Source of the DNA: Entoloma clypeatum
Taxonomy: Eukaryota; Basidiomycota; Agaricomycetes; Agaricales; Entolomataceae
NCBI GenBank assembly: GCA_963565915.1
Contig: OY751493.1
Location: 3,534,001 to 3,598,000 of the forward strand
Direction of reading: 5' to 3'
DNA: 64,000 nt
Part shown: positions 53,446 to 64,000 of the stretch, piece by piece
How the letters are laid out: each line of letters begins with the position of its first letter
How positions within the stretch are numbered: position 1 is the first letter of the stretch
Notes under the pieces: model-generated
Databases searched by the model: none
Told to the model about the DNA's origin: nothing
Seen by the model: the letters and a program-made list of their open reading frames with translations, nothing else
Translations under genes and position numbers: made by a program

Positions 53446-54879
53446 ATGTTGAAGCTCACACCGTATCCTTCTTTCACATCCTTTGATGCTGACAGCGATG
53501 CCGACGAGAGTGATGCACACTCCGTCGTCTCTGTACCACCCTTCAGTCCCCCTTCAAGTATAAGCGGCGGTTCCTTTACTTCCTATGATGATTCAATACG
53601 TTCCGGTTCGCCCACCCCCTCGGTATGGTCAATGACAAGTTCTGTCCGCGCTCAAGCATTCAGACAAGCATTCGGTCGGGGAATTAACAACTATTCTGAG
53701 GTCTACCGGTTGGCTGCAGACGAAGAAGAAGTGGACCGCCTAGGTGGGCCATCGAGGTGGGCATTCTGAGTCCTGAACTTCTGACTTTTTTTTGTGCTCG
53801 CAGGGAAGCAGCACTGGATGTTCAAGGAAGTAATGGGCAATTACCCTCCCCCAATGTTGCAGGTGATGGTGGATGATACGCCGGGTGAGACCAAGGCGTG
53901 CTTAGACCTCGGCTGCGGGGGCGGACACTGGCAAGCCGGACAATTTGATTTTGGTGATTAACATTTATCGTTCCGCCTAGGATCATGGATTGTGCGCGTG
54001 ATTTTCCCCATTGCAGCGCTGTGGCTGTCGACCTAGTGCCTATGCAAGCACCGTCAGTAGGTTTCAGAGGATTCTTCCGACCGACGCTCATACGTGCGCC
54101 CCAAGAGATATGCCTCCTAATTGCAGGTAAGCAAAGTAAATATACATACTCTGCAAGCCATGCCCACTCGTCAATGCTCAGGAGTGAAGTAGATGATATC
54201 AACCTTGGCCTCGAGCATTTCTATGGGGATTTCAACGTTGTTCACGCCCAATTAATATCGTCTGGCGTAAGTCGGTAATCAACATGTCAAGTTCATATAC
54301 TGATGGTAAATTCAGATTAAAAATTATCAGAATCTCATTGACCAGATAAGTCGCGTCCTTCGGCCTGGAGGACTCATCGTTATCATCGAATGGGACTTCC
54401 ATGGATACGATGTGAATCGAAAGAGGATTGACGTAGGCACTCACGAACTCAGGCCTCCATGGTTTCCACGATGGTTAGCGTTCGCAGAGGTTGCAGCACG
54501 AAATTCTGGCGGATCTGTGGAAGCGGCGGGTGATATACACCGATGGATTCTCGAACATCCCACTTTCGAAGACATAGTGAACGAAGACTTTTGGATACCT
54601 CAGTCGCATTGGCCAGTGGAAGCGTTCCAAAAGCGTATCGGCGCGACTATGCGAGACGATATCCTGGTAAGTTTTGGGCTGTGACTGGATGCGCTTTATT
54701 TAACTTACTTGCCCTATAAGGCATTTTTGGACTCCGGTCGACCCTTACTTCTTGGGAGCGGAATTCCAGAAGAAATAGTTAACCAGCTGCAGCATCATGC
54801 GGCCTTGGAGGTCAATGGTGCATCGCGATCTGATTTTGTTCGATTGCAGCGTACTTACGCGCGCAAGAAGCAATCTTGA
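53446..54879 (+). CDS. SAM-dependent class I methyltransferase
   Basis: Exons 53446-53743, 53804-53930, 53981-54052, 54106-54126 (21 nt), 54182-54266, 54316-54666 and 54721-54879 join in frame to about 370 aa. The N-terminal third is Ser/Asp-rich. Motif I is LDLGCGGGHWIMD and is completed only across the splice at 53930/53981, which has a GC donor (GCAAGC). Then AVAVDLVPMQ (acidic loop), DDINLGLEHFYGDFNVVHAQLISSG and LRPGGLIVIIEWDF. This is the fungal methyltransferase type often found in agaricomycetes; the substrate cannot be told. Lies 203 bp upstream of SKI2 on the same strand. Confidence 0.8.
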
Positions 54880-55081
54880 ATTGCTGTTCCCTCCGTCATC
54901 TATTGGTATATTCATACAAATACCTTGTGCAGTAGGTCATCTCTTTAACCTGTATGCGGCATGCGCGAATTACGGCCCGCCTGGACGTGTTTCATCAGCA
55001 ACGTAGTACATGTCATGGATTTAAGTTATATGGACAACTTAACTTTGATTGTGGCTGTGCTAAAACCCGCCTTGACTTGTG

Positions 55082-58000
55082 ATGGACATCGAGAAACAAT
55101 GTCGCCTGATTCAACAAGTCCTCCGTCCGGATCCTGGCAATGCAACTTCACTTCTACAAGATCTCAATTTAGGAGGTTTGCCCACCCAAGAACAGGTCCA
55201 TAGAGACATAGAAGAAAGGTTACTTCTCCCTCGAAAAACACTACCTGCCCATTGGCTTCCATCTTATCAAGTGTGCGATGTTCTTCAACACTCCCAAAAA
55301 TCTCATCTTATCATTTCTTTCATAGGCACTGGGAACAATCACTATCCATCCATTCCCTGTTAGCCTTTAAACCCTCGCCACCCCCAACAACTCTGTCTTT
55401 TGCCCGCTCTGGTCTCGACGGAAGAGTTACAGGTTACGTTGAAGTATAGCACTGGATCATCCGCATCCTGAGACAAGCTAACCCTCACCTAGACACCAAA
55501 TCCACGAGTATCTACTGGCTTGATATCGACATCGCTCGATCGCGCACCTGCTCCAAGTAATACATTCGTACGAGGAAAATCAGGCTACGTACCGTTTTGG
55601 CCAGGTGGCCTTGATGATCCATTGGTACCACATACAGATGTTCCTACTGGCACAACAGTCAAAGGTCTTCGAACTATAGCTCCTGGATTGAGTCGGGGTT
55701 TGCGCCTTCCTGGTCAAGTCACTGAAGACGATGATCTCATGGCCCTTGAGGACTTGAAAGCTTCAACGAGCATTGATGAGCTGGTACGTCTTTGAAATCT
55801 CGTGCATCGTGTTCGATGTTCATGCGTGTCGATGACCAGGATATCAACGACGTACCTGACTCGGATGAGAGAGAAGAACCCTTGGCAGGCGGGAACTCTG
55901 AGATTGACCAGCTTTTACCGACGACGGTAGGCCTTTTTTTGCAGGGCATGGGTGTTGTTCAACCCTCAGGGGATCCTTCAGGCGTCGCACTTGAAGCCAA
56001 CCAAACCTGCTCGGAAGCTCAAGCGCATCGATGTTCAAAAACGCGACTGGGCTCAGGTCATTGATGTGAATATGCCCCTCCGCAATTTCCGTGAACTTGT
56101 CCCAGAAATGGCACACAAGGTGGCTCCCTCTAATTGCTTTCTTGAATTATAATATTGAATTTCTCGCCGCCAGTATCCTTTCGAGTTAGATACGTTTCAG
56201 AAGCAGGCGGTATATCATCTGGAGATGGGTGATTCTGTCTTTGTGGCCGCCCATACATCGGCTGGTAAGACTGTCGTTGCGGAGTATGCCATTGCACTTG
56301 CAGAGAAACATATGACCCGGTATGTTTCTTTCGAAGTCCTTATACATGCTAAAAAGACCTCCATAAGTGCCATATACACTTCGCCGATTAAAGCACTCTC
56401 CAATCAAAAATTCAGGGATTTTAAGCAGACTTTTTCCTCTTCTTCGGTTGGAATCCTCACAGGGGACGTGCAAATCAACCCTGAAGCGAGCTGCCTGGTC
56501 ATGACGACCGAAATTCTACGAAGTATGTTATACAAAGGCGCTGATTTGATTCGGGACGTAGAGTTTGTCATTTTTGATGAAGTCCACTACGTCAACGATG
56601 CAGAGGTATGGATTCGGGAACATCCGCAGTGCTTGCTATCTAAACTGACCAGAATAAAAGAGGGGCGTTGTATGGGAGGAGGTTATAATCATGCTACCTG
56701 ACCACGTCAGTATCATCCTGTTATCAGCTACTGTTCCAAACACGAAGGAATTCGCGGATTGGGTTGGGTAGGACAGTTTTCCTTTTTTTCCTGTACCGAC
56801 ATTCACCCTCATTATCAGGCGAACGAAGAAAAAAGATATCTACGTCATTTCTACGGCACAACGACCAGTACCTCTTGAACATTTTCTATATGCTGGGCGG
56901 GAACTACACAAAATTGTGGATGCCAACCGAAACTTCCTTGGGCAAGGGTAAGCCGGTACATCCTGTCATATCTTATTCATATGGTTGACTCAGAAGGCAG
57001 GTACAAGGACGCGGGCGATGCATTACGGCGAAAACAAGACAAAGAGCGGGAAGCTGCTGGCTTGCCGCCTGTTCAGCGTGCCGGATCCAGGGGAAACGCT
57101 GCCGCACAACGGGCCCAACAGAGGGGTGGACCCCCCTTGCGAGGTACCCGTGCTGCTGCTCCTACTCAAGGCCGAGGTGGAGGGGCTCGATCCAACCATC
57201 CTGCGATGGACAAAAACCTATATGTTCATTTGGTTGGCCACCTACGTAAACATGCTCTTCTTCCAGTAGTTGTCTTCACATTGTCGAAGAAGCGGTGTGA
57301 AGAGAACGCAGGGACTTTGACAAACGTTGACCTGTGTACATCAGTGGAGAAGAGTGAAATTCATATTGCCATTGAGAAAGCTCTTTCACGCCTCAAAGGT
57401 TCGTCCGCTTCACGTCAAGCAACGCATAATAATGATGGCCCTAGGTTCGGACAAGAAGCTACCACAAATTGGTCGAATGCGCGATCTGCTCTCTCGCGGC
57501 ATCGGCATTCACCATGGAGGTCTTCTACCCCTTGTCAAAGAAGTGAGACTACCAATGTATCCCTGGTAAATACTGATTGTTCTAATCAGGTAGTGGAAAT
57601 TCTTTTTGCCCGGGGGCTAGTGAAGATCCTTTTCGCCACCGAGACGTTTGCTATGGTAAGTGTGTTATGCCGTTAAGGAGTTGAGATGACGATTCTGGCG
57701 ATCCAAATAAGGGGGTCAATATGCCTGCGAAATGTGTCGTTTTCTCAGGGATAAAAAAACATGACGGACGCACCTTTCGCGAAATCCTTCCTGGAGAATA
57801 TACTCAGATGGCTGGGCGTGCTGGGCGTCGTGGTCTTGATAAAACAGGGATAGTTGTCATTGTTGTGAACGATTCTCTACCAGAGGTATGTCTACCTTCT
57901 GCGGGATAAAGTCATCCTCATGAATATGAATACTTCCCACAGCAGACAACACTGCAGACAATGATGCTGGGCATACCTGCCAAATTGCAATCCCAATTCA

Positions 58001-59900
58001 GATTGACGTACAACATGATTTTGAATCTCCTTCGTGTGGAAGCTTTGAGAGTTGAAGAAATGATTAAAAGGAGTTTTTCAGAGAATGCGTCCCAGCGGTT
58101 ACTTCCTGATCAGCAGAAGAAGGTGATTGAGGTCAGTGATGGAATATTTTCAACCAGCACCCCTTGTTGAAAGTCTGGCAGAGCGAGACTGCGCTCTCTA
58201 ATTTCAGGAGATTGGACTGTGGTGTATGCCTTCCCGACATCATCGATTTCTACAATGAATCGACCGGAATCGTGAAATTGAATCAAAAACTTTTGAAAAT
58301 GGCTATCTCTCATTCTCAGGGTACGAAATCTATGGTTCCAGGTCGCGTAATAATCTTACAAGACGGCGTAAGTGCCTTTTTTTTTTGTGCAAAACACATG
58401 ATTGTTCTGCTGATACACTTGGGATTTCCAGCACTTCGTAACCAATGCTGTGGCTGTGCTTTTGAAAGTTGCTCCTGTACCACCCCTGGATGGTATTTTA
58501 GACACAGTAAAACATTATTATGTTCTGGCACTCGTGAATTCGGAAACAAAATATGGCAACCATGGTGTGTCTTCGGCCTGTTGCTGTGTATTCGGAACTA
58601 AAATCAATTTAGATATTGATCCTCAGGCAATTGCACCTCGATGGCCTCCAACGCCTGAATCATTGATTGTCAAAGACGGAGTTTATGAGTTACGAAAAGT
58701 ACCATTGACCAGCATCGTATTGGTGACGAACAAAACGATCAAGGTCTGCGGTGTTCCATTCCAAACATTTCATAACGTTGATTCCCTCTTTCTCGAAGGT
58801 TGAGGTTGATAACATAGTGGAACAACATCTTATATCTCGCATGTTGGAAAGTATCGCAGCTCTCCAAACCCTTGTAGACGAGTGGCTTGCAATTGGAACC
58901 ATCCCGGAAAACGATTGGAGCCGACATCGCGCCCTGGACTTCCAGGAAGTCTTGCGATCAAGGGGTACTTTCATGGACAGATTAAAAAACAGATCTTGCA
59001 CCCTTTGCGGCAATTTTGAGCAGCATGTGAGTGTGGTAACTATCAAACTTCAAAGCTCATGTGCAACTAGTATTCCGTGTTTCATAGAGAACAAGTTCTC
59101 AGAGCAAACATAGCAAATCTTAAATTGTCCATCTCAGATCAAAACTTGGAGCTCATTCCAGATTATGAGCAGCGAATTGGAGTTTTGAAGCACTTGAATT
59201 TTATCGACGACAACTCGACAGTCCTCTTGAAGGGTAGAGTGGCATGCGAGGTGCGTCGGTGAAAGCGTTTATGCTTATTTCTTTCTTGGCATGAGCTGAG
59301 AATGAGAAATTAGATTAACTCTGCAAATGAGCTAGTACTCACGGAACTTATCCTTGAGAATACCCTCACCAACTATGAACCTGAGGAGGTTGTCGCGCTG
59401 CTATCCTGCTTCGTGTTTCAGGAAAAGACTGAAATTGAACCTGAAATTCCGCCAAAACTGCAGGCTGGTCGTGATGCCATTCTTGCCATCAGCGAAAGAG
59501 TAGGAAGGATTCAGGATGCACATAAGATTGCGGTTGAGGACTTCCGTTCCAACTTGAAGTTTGGGCTGGTAGAAGTGGTGTATGAATGGGCAAAGGGAAT
59601 GGTAGGCATTCTTCACACCACCATCATGTAATGCTGAGATCTTCTGTAGCCATTCGAACAGATCACCGAGTTGACGGACGTCGCAGAAGGCACGATAGTT
59701 CGCGTCATCACCCGGTTAGATGAAACTTGCAGGGAGGTCCGAGATGCTGCTCGGGTGATTGGTGACGCAGAGCTATTCAAGAAGATGGAAGAATCACAGC
59801 TAAAGATAAAACGTGACAGTAAGCACCTCTTCTTGTCGTCGTAAATGAAATCTCACGAAGCCATTATGCAGTTGTTTTCGCGGCAAGCCTATATTTTTAG
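55082..59900 (+). CDS. SKI2: Ski2-like DExH RNA helicase of the SKI complex
   Basis: About twenty exons chain in frame, for example 55082-55272, 55326-55443, 55493-55783, 55840-55926, 55970-56119, 56174-56319, 56368-56605, 56661-56767, 56819-56947, 57001-57398, 57445-57542, 57590-57655, 57712-57885. Helicase motifs: AHTSAGKT (Walker A), [31 protein letters not shown] (DExH), [22 protein letters not shown] and [12 protein letters not shown]. An Arg/Gly-rich insertion (about 57060-57200) lies between the RecA domains, then the arch region and the C-terminal helical domain. The last exon restores the invariant ending [11 protein letters not shown]. Ski2 unwinds mRNA for the cytoplasmic exosome in 3'-5' decay and nonstop decay. 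It appears intact. Confidence 0.92.
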
Positions 59901-59956
59901 GTATTCGTGTCACGTGAATCTTGGGACGCGACGTGGATGTGGCAGTGTACCTCTGT

Positions 59957-61813
59957 ATGCTTGTGCTTGTACCTCTTAATCTACCCTCCACATCCGATCT
60001 TTCTGACGTCGAGACTATCGTCGACGCTATGGCGAAACCTCTCAACAACAGCGAAAACTATGATTCTCTTTTTGATGATCCTTCCTTCAAATCCCGGAAG
60101 CGCGCTCGTGGACCAAGCGACGACAATTTTTCCTTTGAATATAGTGATGAGACCCATAAGACAAGAAGAGTTAACCCACAACGCCTCGCTACTCGTCTCG
60201 GACCTGAACTAGTTGCTGAAATGGAGGCGCTTATCATTCCTGGAGCCAAAATGCCTACTTTCGAGGTCAGAAAGGTTTTCCAAGAAAAATACTCGGTTGA
60301 CAGAAGGCATATCTATGACTACTTTCACTCAAGAGGTTTTTATCTGTTCATGACTTGTTTCCATATTTCAACCTGCTCCTACAGGCTTGCGGGTTGCTAA
60401 AGAAGACAAGCACACAAATCTCACAAGAGGCCGCTTGGCAAAAGCTCTTCAGAAACAGATGCAGGAGGTCCGTCTCTCGCTTTATGTCTTGATTGGAACT
60501 AAAGAACCTCCCAGGCCCAAATGCGGATCAAATCGCCGGAAACTATTGCCCTCGAAAGGGAAGACAGAAATGCGGTCCTGGCCGCTTCCACGAAACCACG
60601 CGTAGAGTCCAATCTTATCGTCCTTGACAGTCCTCTTTGCCAAGGGTTTGAAGATGGAGTATCGGCAACCAAGCTTCGAAGTCGTCTGGAAGCTCTCTAC
60701 TTTGCGCCGCATGGTTCCTCTGCGAAACGTCCTCGAATGGATGCTACACAAGAGAAAAGATATAATAATCTAGGTGTCGAACTGGAATCGCCTTGTCCAG
60801 AATTTACTATGGTCGAGGAGGAATCGCGTTTCTTGTTGCATAATTTATTTGGCGATCTGCCATCTGGTGACGCTGATGAAATCACGGCCGATTTCAGCAT
60901 CAACCTTCCGTTCGACACATGCCAGCCCATTACACTATTTTTTGTGGATGAACATCGCCCTCTCACTGAGTCCGAACGGATGGCATTGTATGATTTCGTG
61001 AACGATAATACGGAGCCTTCCGAGGGAATCGAAGAGCGAATTGGGACGTACTATGCATATATGGAGGAACGATCTCGCCTCTACTATGAACGTCTATTCC
61101 TCAAAGGAGCCTGTAAGAAGCCTGAAATGTCTGGTGAACATTCTCCAAGAACCTCAGGCGACAATGTCGGTCCCTGCCCTATTTCGCGAGGCAGGTATCT
61201 GGCGACTAATTCCGAACCTGACTTGGAAAAACAGTCTTTCGTACTCACTGATCCTATCGGAGACTGCGAGCTCGTGTATCCTGCAATGTACTTGACGAAT
61301 TCATCTAGCTCTGATAAATTAGATGTGCCATCGGGAAGAGCGGGTTTATCCACGAATACCGGTCAACATAATAAATCTTGGGCCCCTCGTCTTGCAGAAG
61401 CAGTCAGAGCGGTGGAACGCTGTATCGACCAACCCCACTATGATGTGTCACACATCAACGAACCTAGAGCTTCGCAGCCCCCTGTAGGAGCCCCTCAGTC
61501 TCAAAAAGCCGATCCTCATGTTGCACCGGACCGCTTTATGCCCGACGTACAATCATTTACGACACAGCAACCTACTCCTGGTGCAAAGATCAAGCGATAC
61601 CAAACTACGAAACCATCCTCTCCGTCTTCTAGGGCCCTGCTATCCAAGAAAACAGTCCGACAGACCGCACTCTTGGCCATGGGAAAAAACACCTTGCCCT
61701 ATTTTGTCCAGACAGATACTATCTCTCCTGATCGCTACAGCCTCCTGCGCACCCCCCTGCTCCACTCCAAGCCCACCCGTTTACGAACTGCATCAGCTGG
61801 CGGTGGCATTTGA
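59957..61813 (+). CDS. Putative nuclear protein with homeodomain-like helix
   Basis: Exons 59957-60335, 60385-60467 and 60515-61813 join in frame to about 586 aa. Near the N terminus are KSRKRARG (possible nuclear localisation signal) and a helix-turn-helix-like stretch TFEVRKVFQEKYSVDRRHIYDYFHSRGLRV, whose end resembles homeodomain recognition helix 3. The rest is acidic then Ser/Pro/Thr-rich with no known domain. The start is uncertain: Met at 59957 is only 56 bp after the SKI2 stop; Met at 60029 is the alternative. I would call it a hypothetical DNA-binding protein. Confidence 0.6.
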
Positions 61814-62054
61814 CACTTGACTAAGACTACGTTATCAATTCACAGTAATTCAACCCACGGATACCCCTGTCACTCGTCAAGCGATACACCTTCCCCACAT
61901 TTTGAATCTGCAGCGACCTTTTCTTGTTTCGATACCATTTCCTCTGTTTCACTGCCCTTGGCTGGCTCCGCATGAGTGAACGTGGAAATTCTGCAATACT
62001 GTACATGTAGGATGTAGTGAAAAAACCCTTATCGTGATATCGTGATATAATACA

Positions 62055-63146
62055 CTAGTTTTCTGACTCCGTACACCCGCAAGAGCAGATAGCTCTAACA
62101 CCGCCGTTATACCACGCATTGTTCAAGTGTTTTCCCCGGGGAGGGTACGCATTAGTATAGGTATGTGGCTGAGTGAATTCTGGGGAGGAGGGAAATTTCT
62201 GTGGGGCCTTTTCGGTCTCACCACTGGATGGGGGCTGATGCCACGGACGGTCGCATGCTGAGGCAAGCTCTGAAAGTGAAATGATGGGGATGCGTCTATA
62301 AGGACGCGGTTGGAGTATCGGGATGGAGATATGTGATATGAGCTCTGGGGAGGGCGAAGGGGAGGGCGTTGATGATGAGATCAGTGGCGAATGTGTAAGT
62401 GGCGATGAAGTGGCTTGAACGTGTCTGTCAAGAGTTTGGCTCGGCGATGATCCAAGAGAGGTTTGAGACGAAGATTCTGATATTGATGGCGATGATGACG
62501 AAAATGACGATAACGATGAAGATGAAGATTGAATTGGGATCCCGTGGGCAGTCTCGTGGGGCTGCGGCAGACGAGAGGGGCTGACAGAGGATGGCGTTTT
62601 TCTGAACGCGGCGTAGGTGCTGCGGCTGCTGCCCTGAAAAGAGAACGGGGAATCGGGGATATTGTATTGCTGTTGTTGGTCTCCAGAGCAGAAGTCTCCA
62701 AATGTGTCCTCCGGCAGTGGCGCTGGTTCTGTTGGAGAATGCTCTGCCCAAAGACAAGATGACACGCGCTCTGGAGGGTCCCACATCACTGTGGACCATG
62801 CATTTGAGCGCGTGGGCTGGACAAACGTCTTACTGACGAACGGTTCATCATCGTATGGGCTGTCCACAGCCGGATCCATATAGTGCTGCTCGAAGTCCAT
62901 CCAATCATTGCTTTCCTGGTGTGTCATCTCGACGAGAAAAGGGGGGCCGTGTGACGACGAAGAGGCACAGGTTCCACAATCGTAGGGGCGAGTGGATTTC
63001 CACCGATTGTGTAGATTGACAGAGGGATGAAACATACTTGTGGTGAGGATGTGAGATGTCACCCCATGCATGTAGAACGTCGAATGGGCGATGGAAGTCG
63101 ACTTTCTAAGGTCGGAATATGAAGGATGCACAAACTGGGTGGACAT
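62055..63146 (-). CDS. Ser/Pro-rich hypothetical protein (363 aa)
   Basis: A single uninterrupted frame from MSTQFVHPSYSDLRKS to a Cys-containing end (ICSCGCTESEN). The middle is dominated by Ser and Pro (SSSSSLSSFSSSSPS), with DHxQ/E-type acidic patches and no signal peptide or membrane segment. No family recognised. Codon-level openness over 1.1 kb, a plausible start and a downstream gap support it as a real gene. Possibly a disordered regulatory protein. Confidence 0.6.
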   Translation of the reverse strand: MSTQFVHPSYSDLRKSTSIAHSTFYMHGVTSHILTTSMFHPSVNLHNRWKSTRPYDCGTCASSSSHGPPFLVEMTHQESNDWMDFEQHYMDPAVDSPYDDEPFVSKTFVQPTRSNAWSTVMWDPPERVSSCLWAEHSPTEPAPLPEDTFGDFCSGDQQQQYNIPDSPFSFQGSSRSTYAAFRKTPSSVSPSRLPQPHETAHGIPIQSSSSSLSSFSSSSPSISESSSQTSLGSSPSQTLDRHVQATSSPLTHSPLISSSTPSPSPSPELISHISIPILQPRPYRRIPIISLSELASACDRPWHQPPSSGETEKAPQKFPSSPEFTQPHTYTNAYPPRGKHLNNAWYNGGVRAICSCGCTESEN

Positions 63147-64000
63147 TGCGGGGCTAGAATAGTTTCCACGAAACGCGAAAGGTGGAAACTGCGTCGGAAA
63201 AGGTGGATAACGGGAAGGGAAAACGGCAGTTAAGACGCTTCACTTGGCGGTACGCTGAGAGCGAAGGGACTGCAGTTGGGTGACAGAAACCAGTGGAGCC
63301 TTTTTATCTATACCGTGGCGCCGGAATGGTGGCCACAGATACAGGTACCTTTATGAGAGCGGCCGAGGTGGAAGAACGATGGGAACCAGGTACGGCATGC
63401 TGTTCACCGTTATAGAGTTATGATGATGCGATGGGTGGGATGGTATGGATCTCATGGTCCGCAACACCTCGTTCACAGATATCTCGCGATTGTGGTGAAC
63501 GACCATTCATATCTGAGACTGCGAAGGCTTCGCCGCCGATCGGAGTGTAGATTACAGCAGACCTGGCCCGCAGTAACTTGTATGTCGAGAGAAGGCGCCC
63601 TCTCCTCGTGTTGACTACCCAGCAATGCCATAACAGCTTTTATGATCGCACCAACACCTCATCCCTGCGTAGTCATATCGAAGAGAAGCGACACAAGGTA
63701 AGTCCTCCTTCAGGTGACAAGGCCAGTTTGTGGCGGGCGCGCAGAACCAGCTTCTTGTCAGCAGGAACCGAGTGTTCAAATTGCCGAGACCACGGACTTG
63801 AGCTCTGCAGATGGGATTGTCAACGGGTAACCTTGAGACCATCGATGTACGTTAAACAAGTTGCAAAGGATCGATGTACATGCTCCTGATACAAGGGATA
63901 GCATGCGTAAAGGGAGTTACTATACGAATGGTTTCAAGGAATGGAAGTAGTGTGTGATCACAAGAACAATAACCAGAAAGGTCGACATCACAAAAACTGA
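63147..64000. other. Right end of window; no supported gene
   Basis: The first 200-300 bp should be the promoter and 5' leader of the Ser/Pro-rich gene. Beyond about 63420 only short open frames without recognisable protein features occur; an exon of a gene continuing past the edge cannot be excluded. Confidence 0.4.

Noticed and set aside
53063..53452. Open frame just upstream of the methyltransferase
   Set aside because: No recognisable protein; it overlaps the likely promoter and differs in frame from the methyltransferase start.

Overview
The window reads as nuclear DNA of a filamentous basidiomycete, most likely an agaricomycete (mushroom-type) fungus. The reasons are dense intron-rich genes with introns of about 48-70 nt, the gene families present, and a transposon fauna of chromodomain Gypsy, Copia, tyrosine-recombinase retroelements and a DDE element linked to an alpha-kinase. 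Exon boundaries were placed by reading frame, splice signals and remembered family sequence only; no search was run.

Left host block (1-16468): nine housekeeping genes, tightly packed and often divergently paired. They are a WBP11-like splicing factor (runs off the left edge), an RNF10/Mag2 RING protein, a divergent Coq1-type prenyl diphosphate synthase, a LAMTOR2-like Roadblock protein, a Mei2-like tandem-RRM/RGG protein, Rab5, an SH3-RasGEF (Cdc25 type), GWT1 (GPI-anchor inositol acylation) and IST1 (ESCRT-III associated). Membrane trafficking, Ras/TOR signalling and RNA processing dominate.

Transposon block (about 16.9-51.6 kb): a nested pile-up. (i) A DIRS/Ngaro-like tyrosine-recombinase retroelement on the minus strand (about 17.0-28.7 kb) is split by (ii) a 6487-bp DNA transposon (20246-26732) with 350-bp terminal inverted repeats and a 6-bp target duplication. 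This transposon carries a DDE integrase gene and an alpha-kinase gene and is the most interesting object in the window. (iii) A 1569-bp inverted duplication (28940-30508 and 37694-51614) flanks a decayed chromodomain Gypsy copy that itself carries a solo LTR and an unidentified 1.3-kb insertion. (iv) A second, younger Gypsy copy (38567-50913) sits inside the right arm of that duplication. (v) A very young, intact Copia element (39023-44792) sits inside it. Target duplications and uninterrupted sister sequences support this order. The Gypsy family shows a Tf1-like self-priming signature and a conserved small ORF downstream of pol. Many breaks in the older elements are TGA codons where Arg is expected, suggesting CpG deamination.

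Right host block (about 51.7-64.0 kb): an orphan exon stranded beside the transposons, a SAM-dependent methyltransferase, the SKI2 helicase of cytoplasmic mRNA decay, a putative homeodomain-like nuclear protein and a Ser-rich hypothetical protein. Host genes in both blocks use several GC-AG introns and very small exons, including a 6-nt exon in Rab5.
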